Origin: Nageia nagi
Taxonomy: Eukaryota > Pinophyta
Direction of reading: 5' to 3'
Assembly: GCA_050084985.1 (NCBI GenBank)
Contig: JBITNC010000001.1
Span: 143,840,001-143,904,000 of the forward strand
Length of the DNA: 64,000 nt
Each line of letters begins with the position of its first letter. The first letter of the stretch is position 1. Position numbers and translations under genes: made by a program. Positions 24,218 to 37,970 of this stretch are shown piece after piece. The notes under the pieces were generated by a model. That model saw only the letters and a program-made list of their open reading frames with translations. It was not told the origin of the DNA and ran no database searches.

Positions 24218-24938
24218 TGTAGACTCTAAATTATGTAAAATATGAATATACGTAATAAATAAAATGATCTACATTATAAGAAGAGATAAATATGTACACT
24301 ATATCAGATACAATCAATATAAATGAAAAGCATACACCTAATATGAAGTGTATGTATAATCCTTAAAAGCAAATAGCAATGAATCTTTGAAGGATTGGGA
24401 TCAAATTGGAGGCAAGATTTTGATGGATATTCACATGTATAAATAAATAGCCTTTTCGATCAAAATCAAAAACCCTTAATCTATAAGATGCACTCCAATG
24501 ATGGCTTGAGAGAAGCATGCCACTAATGGCCTAAGAGAAGCATGTAATTCATTATGTAGGATATGTTGAATTATACCATACAGAAAAGATAGAAAGTCTC
24601 ATAGCTTAGAGTATAAAAATTTCTCATAATAGGTGGCATCAAGAGACACCATTACTTGATGAAGATAGCAAAAGACAACCACCTATCAAGGATATTATAA
24701 TATCAAAGAGTTTTGATCTATGGAGGTCAACCTATTCCACTCACATATATAGCTTGCAAGGAAATGTAAAGGAGTCAAGGCCAACCTCTAGAAATAATAT
24801 AAAATTTGTTATATTCAAGATAATTTAAAATATAAACCATGGTAAATGATATAGCATTTAATATAACATATGACATTGCATTGTAATATCAACTTTATCT
24901 TGAAATATGTAATATTGCATTAAATCATTGTAATATCC
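24218..24938. repeat. Left LTR of the 10.2-kb element
   Basis: Aligns with 33643-34340 from TGTAGA through GTGTATGTATAATCC, the 'AAGAGACACCATTACTTGAT' segment and CAACTTTATCTTGAAATATG. The last roughly 70 bases of the right LTR are missing here. The break is at a CATTGTAATATCCCC sequence, perhaps the edge of a deletion or of another insertion. Confidence 0.75.
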
Positions 24939-26190
24939 CCTTACTCATGCTACTTTGGGCAATCAAGCCAAAAATTGGATTCCTTGTATGAGGAGAGCAT
25001 CTCTATGCAAATCCTACTCTCCTGCATAATACCTTTTTAATAAAAATCCAACATAATACCCATATAAATCACATCCTATTAAAGAATAATCACTTGAAAG
25101 AGAAAGGATGAAATAAATATGATATCTATTGTGTCATTATAGCTGATGAAACTAATAGTTTTATTTATCCATAACATATAGACTACTATGATTACAACTC
25201 ATAGTCTATGAAGATCAAGCTAATGAGATCCTTTTTGATTCCTCAAGCTTGGAACAACTATGATTATCAAGCTGATGAGAACCTTTTTAATGAATCAAGC
25301 TTGAAATAACCTATAATTAATAAGATATTTACTCATGGGGTGACCATGGACCTAAAAATATTTGTTAGCATAACATTGAATAATATTATTTAATTCTCAT
25401 GAAAATATCAAATATTAAAATATTTATTATCCTTACATATCAATATTGCATATTTGATCATATTGAATTGCTTAATTTCATTGATTTTCAAAGTAAACCT
25501 ATTTCATTGATCGCATAAATTTCATAGAATTTGTCAATCATGTATTTTACAACTTTGTTCTACATTCCTATTTCAATGCATATTTGTAAAATAATGGTAT
25601 TTTCAAATAGATATTCAAGGATTTATGTAACATTCCCCATTTACAATGAATCCATAATAAGCACATGTTGTTAGTAACATGAAAATAGTCATATCAGATC
25701 TACAAATTTTAATGATATTCAATTCAATGCAAGTAATAATATTTTGTATCACAAAGATCATGAAATCATATCTCCATATAGCATAACATTTTCCTTATAA
25801 GCAACAACTTTTTTAATTTTTACCTTTTATACTTTTTGTCTATGCAACAATCGTATAAGCATGATATCAGTCTTTTTGATCCATTAAAATTGTAAGAACA
25901 ATATGAGCATTTGAAAGAATCCATAATTTCACTTTAATCATGTTGCTGACAACATGAGAATGATACAATTGCATTTTAGGAGAAATATTTCATTCAATTG
26001 GAATTAAAAAATAACCATTTAGATATTTAGTATTCCATTTACATGTGTCTATACAATGCCATACTACTATATTACACCATATTTTCAAAGATACAATGGC
26101 CTTGAATTTTTATATTTTATTAGTAAAACATGCATTCTATTTGAAATAACAATCATAAGAATAACATATAATTTTCAAACCAAATATTAA
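24939..26190. other. Interior of the 10.2-kb element, no gene seen
   Basis: AT-rich, no supported frame on either strand. A local direct repeat of the type 'CTAATGAGATCCTTTTTGATTC' / 'CTGATGAGAACCTTTTTAATGA' occurs near 25224 and 25271. Confidence 0.4.
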
Positions 26191-26201
26191 AAGAAGTAAT
26201 A

Positions 26202-27010
26202 GTGGTCTTAATTCATCAATTACAATAGATCTTATAATGAATATCATAAACATGATCATAACATAACCAATATCAAAATGTTTGAGATGATGTACTTTAC
26301 CTATACTTACCTATGTGCCCCAAGAATGAGAAATTTTGCACTTTATGATATTGAATTTTGAATTTCTTCCTTTTGATTTTCACATTTGATTTCTATTATG
26401 CCCCCAAATGAAATTGAAATTATCCTCAGCTAAAAATTATATTTCTCCTAGCTATAACTGATACTACCCCTAGCTGAGACTATATCCACTTTTTTCTTGA
26501 TTTCTCTTATTTATTTTTATTTTTTATAAAATACAACTAAGATGGGATGTAATGATTAGACATAATACTACCTTATACATAAGAATAGCACATTAAATGT
26601 TCACTTTTTATATCAAATATTCAAATAAGTAAAAGTGGTCTTAATTCATCAATTACAATAGATTTTACAATAAATATCATAAACATGATCATAACATAAC
26701 CAATATAAAAATGTTTGAGATGATGTACTTTACCTATACTTACATACATGACCCAAGAATGAGAAATTTTGCACTTTATAATTTTGAATTCTAAATTTCT
26801 TCCTTTTGATTTTGACATTTGATTTCTTTTATGCCCCCAATTAAAAGTGAAATTACCCCCAAGTGAAAATTATATTGATCCTAGCTGAAACTAATACTAC
26901 CCCTAGATGAGACTATATCCACTTTTTTCTTGATGTCTCTTATTTATTTTTATTTTTTATAAAATTCAACTAATATGAGATCTAATTACTAGACATAAGA
27001 CTACCTTATA
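26202..27010. repeat. 433-bp tandem duplication
   Basis: GTGGTCTTAATTCATCAATT starts at 26202 and again at 26635. The two units stay collinear through the CTACCTTATACAT segment near 26568 and 27001. The copies differ by scattered substitutions. Frames inside are not conserved between the units, so it is probably non-coding. Confidence 0.85.
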
Positions 27011-27289
27011 CATGAGACATTTTATTAGCATGGTAAATTTGAGAATCTTGAGAAATAAAGATAAGAAAAATATTTGATGAAAGAAGACTTGATGAAATGA
27101 TGAGAATGAAAAGATGCAAAAAGAGAATATAAGAAGCAATAAAACATGATTGAAAATATGAATATGTGAAGATAGCATGATTAAAAACTTGATAAAAGTT
27201 TCCATGGTAACTAAATGCATGCAAGGGAATAACTCATGATATGTAACCTATATAAAATGCATCCTATATGATATGAAAAATTAGAAATT

Positions 27290-28159
27290 ATAGTACATTA
27301 GAGGGTGGTAGAACCACCATAATATTATCCCATTTTTTTATAAGAATTTAACTTTTTTTATTTATATTATCCATTGCATTTTTTGAACCTTGAACTACTA
27401 CTCTCTCAAGAAAATCAATATATTCAAGTTGTACTTCTAGAGTATATGTGTTGAATGTTACCATTTGTAAAAATCCATTAAGGAGTTTAATATTAAATTG
27501 ATACTTTTCAAAAGCCTAATTTTTGCATTCTATATTCCTATAACTAAATCTCAATTGGATCTAATTGAATTGAAATTATCCTTGTGCTTTGCTTATCAAA
27601 ATTTTTCATTTTCTACCTTCGATGGTGGATCAAATTTTACACCATGGGTACTCTATTTAGGTTTTTATATAATGTGGGTATCCTTTGTTTTCATAGTTTT
27701 CTGAGATATTTTTTTTTTTTTATATTGTTTTGGTTTTGATAGTTGAGGTGGAATTTGAATTTGAGGTTTAGGTTATGGTTTAGGTTGAGATTTTTTACTA
27801 TGTTGTTGATTTTGTATTTCCTCTTTCTCAAATTTTTACATACAATATTTCCTTGCATATGGATCTTCTAATAATGTATCTAATTCTTTTATTATAAATG
27901 CATAATATTTTTCTTTCATATCAATATCAGTGTAAATGTCTAACATCAAAGAAGGATTGGCTAACATATGCTCTTTAATTTTCTTGAGTTGATTTTAAGG
28001 TGTCAAATTTTAAAATGCAATATCATACATTTTATATTTATCCATAGCTTCAAGGTTTAAATATGCATCATAATCAAATTCAGCCATATAATCATCATCA
28101 ACATCATTACTATCATTATCACTATCATTAGCATTGTAAAACAACCTAGCTTTCTCCAT
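27290..28159 (-). pseudogene. Degenerate acidic then Lys/Pro-rich frame
   Basis: The minus strand from ATG at 28159 reads MEKARLFYNANDSDNDSND, then an acidic stretch with a DDDYMAEFDYDAY segment. Then come KEHMLANPSLMLDIYTDIDM and LLEDPYARKYC, followed by a Lys/Pro/Gln-rich tail and a run of 13 A near 27715 where the frame is lost. Stops are near 28005 and 27830. An acidic head with a basic, proline-rich tail would suit a gag-like structural protein, but I cannot match it to a family. It is inside the 10.2-kb element and could be its gag. Confidence 0.35.
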
Positions 28160-30420
28160 CTAAACCCCTAAATTTAGGACCAATTTTTTTAAGTTTGTCG
28201 ATCTATTTGTTTCATAAGGTTTTATATTAAAGGACTTATATCTCACATGTATTACATATTGATAACTTATAAACTTTAGTTAGACTTCATTCTCCTTTTG
28301 TAAGTACAAGGGTACATTCACTAGGCATTCTTTCCCTCACTTGCAAGTGGTTTCTCCTAATGATTGTGCCCTTATTTTATTTGAGTGAGATATTGAACTT
28401 CATTATCCATAATGAATATATATAATTCACTATATTCCTTCATACATTTGAGCTTGAGAGTGTACATGTCACATCATAAGGTTTTTTTATAATCACAAGT
28501 TTAAGTACAAGCCTTATTTTAACTTTGTTCAATAAATCCTATTATTGCAATCCCAAGCATCCAAATTATTTCCCATAGTATCCTAAACTATCCCATTTCT
28601 TCCAATTTGATCCCATTTATTTCCAAAGTATTCCCTTAATTTTTCTCGATTGATTCCAAACATAAATTTTAGGACCAAATCCCTTGCATTCTAAATTTGG
28701 ACTTCTTAGTGATCCTATTGGCATATAAAGGTACTAATATTCCATTGGATTTCTCTAGGGTTATTGACATTATCATTCCTTATGATTTATATATGTTATA
28801 TATTCATTTTATCATTATCATATATCCATAAATCTCTAGATAAGAATCATTTAAGTCAACTAGGTATTCTCATTTAACCTCAAGATGTAATCAACCATCC
28901 ACTTCATAAAACTACATTTAGTGAAATATTTAGAATACAAGGCTATTACATAGGAAAATAGTATTGAAATTTGTACATTCCTATGCATTTAATATATGAT
29001 TCGAACTAAATTCAAAAATCATAATTCTTATATCCAAGAAATAGTTAACATTCTTTTTTATCACTAAACTATTCTAAGGAAATGAAATATTTATATACAC
29101 ATTTTGCACATATTCATACTCTTGATGGAAAACTATTAATATAAATTCAAATATCATATTTATATAATACTTTAATATTATACAATAAGGACCTCATTTG
29201 TTGCTTTAAAAACTATTCATTAATCATTTCTATATAATTTATAAATCAACTTTAGGGTCTCATCTAAGCATTATACCACATACTTATTGAATTTTAAATG
29301 ATACACAAAATTTCTACAAGTTTTATGCTACAAAACTATTACAAGGTAATTAATGTACAATAAATAAGGCTAATATTGATTATTTAATAAGGGTCCCTTT
29401 ACAAGTCATAGTAATAAATTCATAGGAATGGTTTGTTCAACACATCTTTATTCTCTGGCATAGATCCTTCCATCTTTGTCTTCAGGTTTCTTCTAAGGAT
29501 CAAAAGAGATTGGGTGGAGTACTAGGAAAAATGGTGAGACATAAGGATCAAGAAAATCCTTTTTCTCTTATATGACCATAATGCAAAATAAATTTATCAT
29601 GCAAATCAGACCTTGAGAGAATTTGGGTCCTTTCTAGGAATACCTCCCTTCCTCGATCATAAGGTAAATATTCAAAATCTATTTAAACATTATTACATAA
29701 CTCATTATACATATTCAATATTATCATCAAATTTAATTAATTAATACTCTATTTATTTTCATCCTCTATTTGAATGAAATTAATAATAAATTTTCATCTT
29801 ACCAAAAGTAATTTATTGTAAGATACAACTATAGTATTATATGCTTAAATTTGGATTATCTAAGGATTTAAATAAAACCTTGTAGACATTTGTTCTCATG
29901 GCCCATGTTATATAAAAATAATATAGATTTATTAAACTACTATAGTGTATGCAAGAACCCAAGTGAAATGAGGAATTCATAACTTAGGATTACTAAATCA
30001 TATAGAGAGATAATGTTGGGAGATATATTGAGTATAATAATGCTAGCACTTCACTAGATTTGGTAAGGCTTTTTGAGGAAATTTTGACATTGTCATTATT
30101 TATAAACTAACATCTACTTTTTAATAGAAATACAGCACAACCTCTTTGTATTAGATCCTTAAATTCTAAAGGGGAATATCTATGTAGAGGGAGAGGAAGA
30201 AATATTTATCTAGTGTAACATTAAAATTCCTTTTTCCAAGCATGGAGATAAGCTAAACCAAATGTAAAGGGAAGTGTTTAAATGTTGAACAATACTTCAT
30301 TGAATGTAAAACATTTTTCAATAATACAAAAAAAAGAATGAGATACATACAATTTGTTGATCAATTTGTCCCGTTAGGACACTACCTTATATAATGCACA
30401 TTGATGGCAGGATTTAAATA
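28160..30420. other. Interior of the 10.2-kb element, no gene seen
   Basis: About 2.2 kb of AT-rich sequence with only short frames. I can support no gene, repeat or element boundary here. Confidence 0.4.
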
Positions 30421-30424
30421 GTTT

Positions 30425-31350
30425 TCATCAAACGTAAAACCAAAATTTGTAATCTTTTCTAGTATTCTTTCGATATGTACCATTTTGAGAGCTTGAAAAT
30501 AAGTATGAATATCCATCACATAGTAGTTAATAATAATTTTTCATCAATTATTATTGTCATGAGTGCCCAATTAATCATGAACGGGAACATGGAAAAAACA
30601 CATAGGGTCTAAGAATTGTTTGATAGTATGCATGATGCGCATAATTTCATGGATTTAAATGAGGGTAGTATATGCACAAAAAAGATGTAGGATACTTTTA
30701 AATAAATGTAATAGTTAGGCATAAAGCTAGAATCTAAAACCTTTGTTAGCATTTTCTAATGTGTACCATGATGGGAGCGCTAGAAGAAGGCTTGGATATC
30801 CCTCAAAGAGTAGTTAAAAATGGTTCCTCATCATATATTGTGATTGTGAATGCCTAAATAAGGTTTGGTAATTGTTAAAAAAGTTTCCATGGACTACAAT
30901 GATCATAGGATACACACAAAATGAGTTATTTGAAAAGGATTAGAAGACTTTTCAGTAGATGCAACACCTAGGAGTAAAGCTAAACTCTGAAACCTTTACC
31001 AACATTTTCTAGCATGAGCCATCAAGGAAGCTATTGAAGAAGGTATAGGAATTAATCAAAGAGTAATTGAAAATGGTTTCTCATCAAATATTATGGTTGT
31101 AAAATGTGAGGAGATACACAAGGATTGGGAATCATTTAACAGCATGCATAATGCAAGCACAGTTTCATGGAATGCAATGATATCAAGACATACATAATTT
31201 AGATACATTGAAAGGATCTATGATTGCAATGATCATAGGATAAATGCACTGGCAAGCATAGATGCAGACTCTAAACATGTAGAGAAGATGCTCAATTTTC
31301 CCAATACAAATATAGTTTCATTGAATGCAAAGATAATAGAATATGAGCAA
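30425..31350 (+). pseudogene. Pentatricopeptide repeat (PPR) protein relic
   Basis: PPR proteins bind organelle RNA through tandem 35-residue helical pairs. Here the + strand keeps, through stops and shifts, the periodic lines of a plant PLS/DYW-class PPR protein. KPKFVIFSSILSICTIL (30440) is followed by TTMIIGYTQN (30894) and GVKLNSETFTNIF (30972). Then AIEEGIGINQRVIENGFSS (31032), FNSMHNASTVSWNAMIS (31137-31185) and NTNIVSLNAKIIEYEQS (31304) follow. Three blocks of about 110 codons repeat the same order, as expected for P-L-S triplets. No start codon, E domain or DYW domain is visible. It lies inside the 10.2-kb LTR element, antisense to that element's other frames, so it may be a captured gene piece or an older relic into which the element's DNA is woven. 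Confidence 0.8.
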
Positions 31351-32249
31351 TCAAATATGTTGAAAAAGTTTGTGAAACATTTGATAATATTATCATAGAA
31401 GTTAAATAGAATGGATTTTCTAAGAAGGTGTTGGAGTTAAAGGATCTTGGGAGTGAGGTGAGGTGACATTGGGGATTTCCTCCAGAGCATGGACTCCCAT
31501 GATTATTCATGGCTTGAGTTGTACATAAATATTCTTATAAACCATTAAAATTTAATGTTCCACCATACAAATAATACACTTTAATGTTTCCTACTTATTA
31601 TACTTTGGAAAGAAACTAATAAATTACACCCCTTTTATCTAAGAACAACCTTCATGTGCATAAAGTCAAATAAGACAAACAACATGTTTCTTCATGAAAG
31701 CCTACTACAACATTACATGTAATACCATATTCATACACCTGCATTAAGAATTCTTTTCTTTTAATACTTATTAATAATACTTAATGAATCTATAGCATTA
31801 AAATCAAAAATAAAAGGAAATCACCTAAGCTTTTTAGAGGGGAAAGAGGCTTTTTCTTCTCCATGGGATATTAAACCAAAGCTAAGAACAAGAAAAAAAG
31901 GTAATGATTTCTCCTAAATTTTCTCCTTTGTTTATAATCAAAGAGGCTCAAATATGTCCAAATAAGCATCTACTCATCCCATTAATAATTTTTGTTGTAG
32001 GTCTCATTAAAGTTATTGATAAGTGTAGTGACATTAAATACTTTGTACCTTTCTTATATTAATTGAAAAATTAAGGCAAATTAGTATTAATAACTAACAC
32101 AAAAAAATAAAGTAGATAAGACCATATCTCAATTGTTTTCATAAACCATTAAATACCTTGTAACATCTTCAAAGTGAAATTAGTCCTTTCTAACTATCAC
32201 TTTTTAAATTCCATCATATTTTTACTAACAACCATAAGTAAAAATTCAA

Positions 32250-32969
32250 ATTTAAAAGAAGAGAATATTCCCTACCCTTTTTGAAATAGTTTCAAAAATG
32301 CATTGTAAGGTTTTAATACCTATTTTACTTGCAATGATACATTCATCTTGCATAGTAAGTTCATTAGTGTATACACATACAACCACATATTCATCATTGA
32401 AATCAATAATCATACTTTGTAAATATGCAATGTAACTATATGATCTATGATGGTCATTAGGGTTTATTAGCGAACCAACACCAATCATTTTCTCACTCTT
32501 ACCCTTCCATTTCCATCAGCAATTCACCTTTGGTTCCTTGGATCTTAAATCACTCTTTTCATCTCAAAGTAACCTATTACTTGCATCATAATACCTTGAA
32601 ACCAACATCAAATTGATGTAAATAATAATATCTCTACTTAAAATTCACCATCACATGGCAATAGTTCAAACATGGTTTCATTCACATCCTTGATGATGCT
32701 TGAGGTAAAATAGTATCATTAGGCAAGTTGTTACAAATATGCACTTGATTTTCTGTGATTATCATATTATTTTACACACCATCATCATTTTCAATAATTA
32801 AGCATGAATTTGATAAACTCATTTCATCAAAAGATTTTTTATTATAATTTTTCCTAACATCCATATCCTTAAAAATTGCTTGCATTGGAGAAGGTGCAAA
32901 TAAATCACTTATCACATTCAAATATTTAATCAAACCACTTTTAGACATAATATCCATGATAAAATGCAA
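32250..32969 (-). pseudogene. Unrecognised broken frame in the 10.2-kb element
   Basis: Two open pieces on the minus strand, 32969-32772 and 32488-32252, are joined by a stretch with several stops. The first reads MSKSGLIKYLNVISDLFAPS after a leading MHFIMDI. The second contains SYIAYLQSMIIDFNDEYVVV. No known motif is seen. It lies just inside the right LTR, where the first ORF of a minus-strand element would be. Function unknown. Confidence 0.3.
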
Positions 32970-33642
32970 GATTTAGAGCTTTGCACTAAAATTTAAGAAA
33001 TATGAAAAAATGAGCAATTTTACATCATGCAAGATTAACAAGTTACTAGCATGTATAACTATGATGTGGGACAAGTTTTATAAGGCTAGAACTTTCAAAA
33101 TTCAAGAAAATAACCTTTAAATTTTAGTTTTTTATGCAAAAATGTTTTATTTAAAAATATCTATAAATCTTGATAAAAATACATGCAATAAACTCAAATT
33201 AATCTCAAAATGCTGCCTACTATGATGACCTATGGTTTTTGTAAGTTTTGATCATGAAACAAGTCACCAAATGGTTGTAAAATATTTTCAAAATTTATGA
33301 TTTTTTAATATGATATTTTCTATAAAAAAATTCTTAAAATCAACCAAAATATGCAAATCTAGGCCTAGAAAAAATCAAAACAATTTCCCAATTATATTTA
33401 TCTATGGTTTGGAAAAAAATTTCTAATGCAAGATACCACCAAATTGAATAAAATGACCTCCAAAAATTGGGTTTTTCAATAATAACATTTTTCAAGAAAT
33501 ACAATTTTATAAATTTGGAAAAAAAATAATTCAACAAAAAATAAAATAAAACTTAGGGTTTTCAATGCAAGACTCTACAAAAAAAGTGATATCCTAAAAT
33601 AAAAATTCTAGGGTTTGTAGGATACATTGGGGTTCACCAAAA

Positions 33643-34408
33643 TGTAGAATTTAAATTATGTAATACGAATATACATAATAAATAAAATGATCTACAATAT
33701 AATAAGATATAGATATATACATTATATCATATACAACAAATATACATGAAAAGCATACACCTGATATGAAGTGTATGTACAATCCTTGAAAGTAGATAAC
33801 AATGAATATTCAAAGGATTAAGATCAGATTGGAGGAGAGCTTATGATGGATATTCACATATATGAATCAATAACCTTTGCAACCAAAATCTAAAATCCTC
33901 AATCTAGAATATGCACATCACTAACATCCTAAGAGAAACATGCCACTAATAGACTAAGAGAAGATTACCATTAATTGCATAAGATGTGTCAAATTATATT
34001 ATCCATGTAAGATAGAAAGCCTTAGAGCTTAGAGTATAATAATTTCTTATAATAGGTGGTGTCAAGAGACACCATTACTTGATAAATATAGCAATAGCCA
34101 ACCACATATCAAATATCTTTTCATATCAAATATTTTTGATCTATGGAGGTCATCCTATTCCACTCATATATATAGCCTATAAGGACATACAAAGGAGTTA
34201 AGACTAACCTCTAGCAATAATATAAATTTTGTTATATTCAAGATACTTTAAAATATAAACTATTATAAATGATATAGCATTTAATATAGCACATGGCATT
34301 GCATTGTAATATCAACTTTATCTTGAAATATGTACTATTACATTAAGTTATTTAGGAAGTTTAAATATGATTTATTAAATAAATAATAACTATTTTTAGG
34401 CATCTACA
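33643..34408. repeat. Right LTR of the 10.2-kb element
   Basis: 766 bp, starts TGTAGAATTT and ends GGCATCTACA. It pairs with 24218-24938. The two LTRs differ at many positions and by small gaps, so the insertion is old. Confidence 0.8.
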
Positions 34409-34413
34409 ATGCT

Positions 34414-36829
34414 ATCTCCTAACAATTTACAATATTATAATTGGATTCATCATGCTTACTTCTCCTTTTATCCTTTGGAATTGGACAAAATTAACTTCTT
34501 CCTACAATGATAACCATGTAAACTTGTTTTGTATCTTACTTTGACCTAAGACTTTATGTAAGTGCAAACTCCATGCATGTATCATGTGATGATCATCTCT
34601 CCTTTTAGTAGGTTACAAATATCTTAAAAAAATATTTTCACTTAAAAAAATCTTTTTCATGACATGAATCCACTCTCTCAAATTCATGATGTTTCTCAAA
34701 ACTTATTTTAAAGTATGTAAAAAATATTCTCTCAAATTTTCTCCATACAAAAAATGAGGTAATATTACATATTTTAGAGGCCTACAATGATAATCAGTAT
34801 CAAGAAGATTAGGGTTTGATGCTCTCAAAACCAATTATAGAAGAGAGTAGGGGTAGGAAGAAGATAAATTTTCCCTCTACAAATAAGTGTGATATAGAAT
34901 CAACAAATATTTTATTAAGCTTTAGTACAAAATGGGATTTGAAGGGGGGAGAAGCAGTCTCAAAATACAAAGGAGGAGGGAGAATATAATAGAGAAGAAC
35001 AAGAAGAAATTCCTCTACAAAATGAAGGGAAAATAATTGGTTAAGTAGAAGAGGATTCAACCTAAGGTTGAGAAATAGGTCTTAATCAATAAAATGATGA
35101 AACCACTAGAAGAGGTAAGAAGGAGTAAAAGGCTTATAAGAAAATTAGTACTTCATGTTGATAATTGAAGTGAAGATAAGGATAAAGAAAATGAAGGCAT
35201 ACAAGAGGGAAAATAAAAATCATTAATGCAAGAGATATTGCTAGTTCCCAATCTAATTAGAGTAGTGATTATAATAGGGACCTCAAATGACTCTCAAACT
35301 AACATGAAAATTGAAGAAGAGGAAGTGAACCTAAAGCAATAACCCTCTTGTTTAAGGAAAGGACTCAAGAGGAATTCTAATAATTTATGACAACATAACT
35401 ATTTATTGAGATGTGGTAATACATGCACTCATGTATCTAAGCCATAGTGGTAATTATGAATGGTATAATCCCTATTGCTATAAATTGCATCTTCGAAGAA
35501 GGTCAGCTCCTTTGATTGGACCAAATAGACTAACTAAAAAAGAAAAATTTACTAGAAATAAAATTATGAAATAAGAGTAAGTTTACTGTTATGCTAATGA
35601 GCACTAAGAGGAAAATCAAATAAATTCAAACCAACCCAAGTATTCATAAAGTAGAATCTATGTTGGTCAAATAGTTTGATTTTACAACTACCAAACTAAG
35701 CACAAAACTTCAAATTATAGCAAAACATGAAAGCTTTATAGATATGGATGAATTACTAATTATGTCTCATAATACATTAAGTGCAAATAAACATATCACA
35801 TAATGATTTAAGAATCATGAATGAAAAATCATAATTGGTAGATAAAGAAGTAATTCATATTCTATTATACTATGGCATAAGTACATAATAGGGGTAATAT
35901 CTAATGTGTCCTACCCCTTTCTTTCTCACAACACCACTACTTATAGCTTTCTTTCTAGAGAATTTATGCTAACAGACTCATAACAAACTCTAACACATAA
36001 AAGAACCCATAACTAACTTCATATTAGATTTGATTTTGATATAGTTTACAATCTACATCCAATTCTTTAACTCCCTAGAGCCATTTCCCATGCATTTGAA
36101 TGCCTTCAATGTATCTGAAACTTGAGACTTGGATCTGGTGGTTGAAATTACCTTCTTGATTGGAAAATATATTTTTTCATATTTCTAGCACAATCTACTT
36201 GCTCTCATATTTGGAAGGATCCATTGAAATCAGATGCTTGGACAATTGGGACTTGAATCTTCATAACATGTTTTGCAACATGTAGTACCTTTAAGATCTC
36301 CTTCATTTTATACTTGAATCATATATGGATGGGTTCTATATTGGTGAAGACATGTGAATGATTATGTTAAAGTTTTGGCTAATTATTACCATCTTCACTC
36401 TATAATAAGTCCCTCAAAACCAAATACTTATCAAAAGAATTAAGGCCATCTTTGTTCTAACTCCACTAAACTTCTGAAAATGTATATGCCTAATAGAACT
36501 ATCAAAGTTTTGCCAACATCAAATACTTATGAGAATATTGACTAACTCCTTTTCCTTATTGATTATATCAAACTTCTAGCAGGTTGATCATGTGAAAAAA
36601 CTATCAAAATTTTGCCAAAATCAAATTTCAATATTTTACACAAAATTGGCTAAGTATGATCATATTATCAGCACTTATGACTACCAAAGAGGATATGCTT
36701 ATATAAAATCTTCTTACTTATCTAGAAAAATATGTATGACTATACATTTTGGAAACTTGCTAGAGGATTTATGGCATCAAATCTTGAACCCATGCTTAGA
36801 AAACTAAAACTATGAAATAATCTCCACAA
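34414..36829. other. Unassigned DNA left of the nested region
   Basis: No gene can be supported. Short frames occur on both strands. Some of it probably belongs to the 3' part of the old minus-strand element whose extra ORF ends near 36830, but I found no LTR pair to prove it. Confidence 0.4.
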
Positions 36830-37970
36830 TACCTCATGATGCTCTATCTTTGTATGTATCATTTGGTAAAATAGCTAGAGTTGTGGCCCATTCTCCATCA
36901 GATGGCATATCTATTTCCTATATGAGTATGGATAGAGAGATAAACTAATTGATCAGCTTCATGCTAATATTAGATTTTAACTTAGAAATTTCATTCATTC
37001 ACTTTTTTACTTTCATCATTTTTTGAGCAAATTTGGAGAAATTGTATTCAAAATTATCTTCAACCTAATCTGTAAAACTATCATTAGAATTTTGATCAAA
37101 GTCACAAAACACTTTCATCTCCTCAAAGGTATATGCACTTTTTTCCTATTTGTAGAGGGTGGCATCTTATTCCTATAAAAAAACTACCAACATTCCATTT
37201 AACTTGGTCATCTCCAACTTTAATGACTTTTTACATTTTTCTATACAGAGCATAAACTCTTATAAGTGGGCCACCTTTTAAGACATGGCCAAGACCTTAT
37301 CATGAGTGTTACCAACATCAATGTCTATGATATCCTTTTACTTTGTTATTTTTATAATCTTTGTATTTTTATTAGACAACTTGGCTATCCTATGCTTTGC
37401 ATATAACATAGATTTATATTCCTCCATTTTCCTCTCACAATATAATACACATTCCCAAATTTAGCAAAATCAAAATTGGGATTACCTTATTCCAATATCT
37501 GGTCTTTATATTTTTCAAAGCATATATGGGAAAATTTTCTTTCATATATTCTTGCATCTCATGGGTTGGAGGAATTTGGTTCTTACTTTTTAGCTTTACT
37601 TCCAACTCATCATTTATTCTATAAAAATTATCAGAGACTACCTTCATGTTTGCATCCTTCTTCATACTTGCATCTTGAGTAGTCTTTAGATATTCTTGTA
37701 ACTTCTTTTCTTCTTCTAAAGCTCTATATTTTACTTCCTTCCATTTAAGGTTATTATTCAATACATCCACTTCTAATTCCAAGGCTTGAATTCGACCATT
37801 TTTCATGCCTAACTCTATGCCTTTATCTTTCAAATCTTCCTCTCTTTCTTCTTTAATTTTAATCAACTTAGAGGATTTGGCTACTTATTGTAATTCTTGG
37901 ATTGTTTGGTTCAAGAGGTTGATCTATGTTATCTAAAAATGCTCCTTTTCAAGTGTTGTGGCTTGCAACT
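36830..37970 (-). pseudogene. Giant extra ORF of the oldest element, third piece (C-terminal)
   Basis: On the minus strand the longest open part (37866-37435) is a Lys/Glu-rich heptad-like coiled coil, with GMKNGRIQALELEVDVLNNN and KWKEVKYRALEEEKKL. It continues in another frame to about 36830 with RKMEEYKSMLYAKHRIAKLS, CDFDQNSNDSFTD and IDMPSDGEWATTLAILPND, through many stops. The same reading direction and style occur on the far side of the Tat insertion (56255-55778) and of the gag-protease element (62860-60668). The three pieces are best read as one ancestral gene broken by two insertions. Function unknown; a coiled-coil structural or assembly role is a guess. Confidence 0.55.

Larger units (their letters stand above)
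24218..34408. mobile_element. 10.2-kb LTR element without recognisable pol
   Basis: Direct repeats of about 720-766 bp start TGTAGA at both 24218 and 33643. The right one ends TCTACA at 34408, giving matching inverted ends. Flanks are ATACT (24213-24217) and ATGCT (34409-34413), a 5-bp target duplication with one change. Strand is uncertain. On the minus strand the sequence just inside the right LTR reads TTTTGGTGAACCCC, a possible primer site, and acidic or basic frames also lie on that strand. No RT, RNase H or integrase is recognisable in 8.7 kb of interior, so it is either a non-autonomous element or too decayed to read. Confidence 0.75.

Noticed and set aside
24143-25640. Three TGTAAYAYYCCC sequences (24143, 24945, 25627) resembling LTR starts
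   Set aside because: No paired copies, target duplications or polypurine tracts could be found for them.
26966-27224. Phe/Ser/His-rich hydrophobic frames on the minus strand
   Set aside because: Two overlapping frames in AT-rich repeat DNA with no conserved start or motif; probably chance.
37476-37682. Plus-strand frame opposite the coiled-coil piece
   Set aside because: Shadow of the minus-strand coiled-coil frame, which has stronger compositional support.
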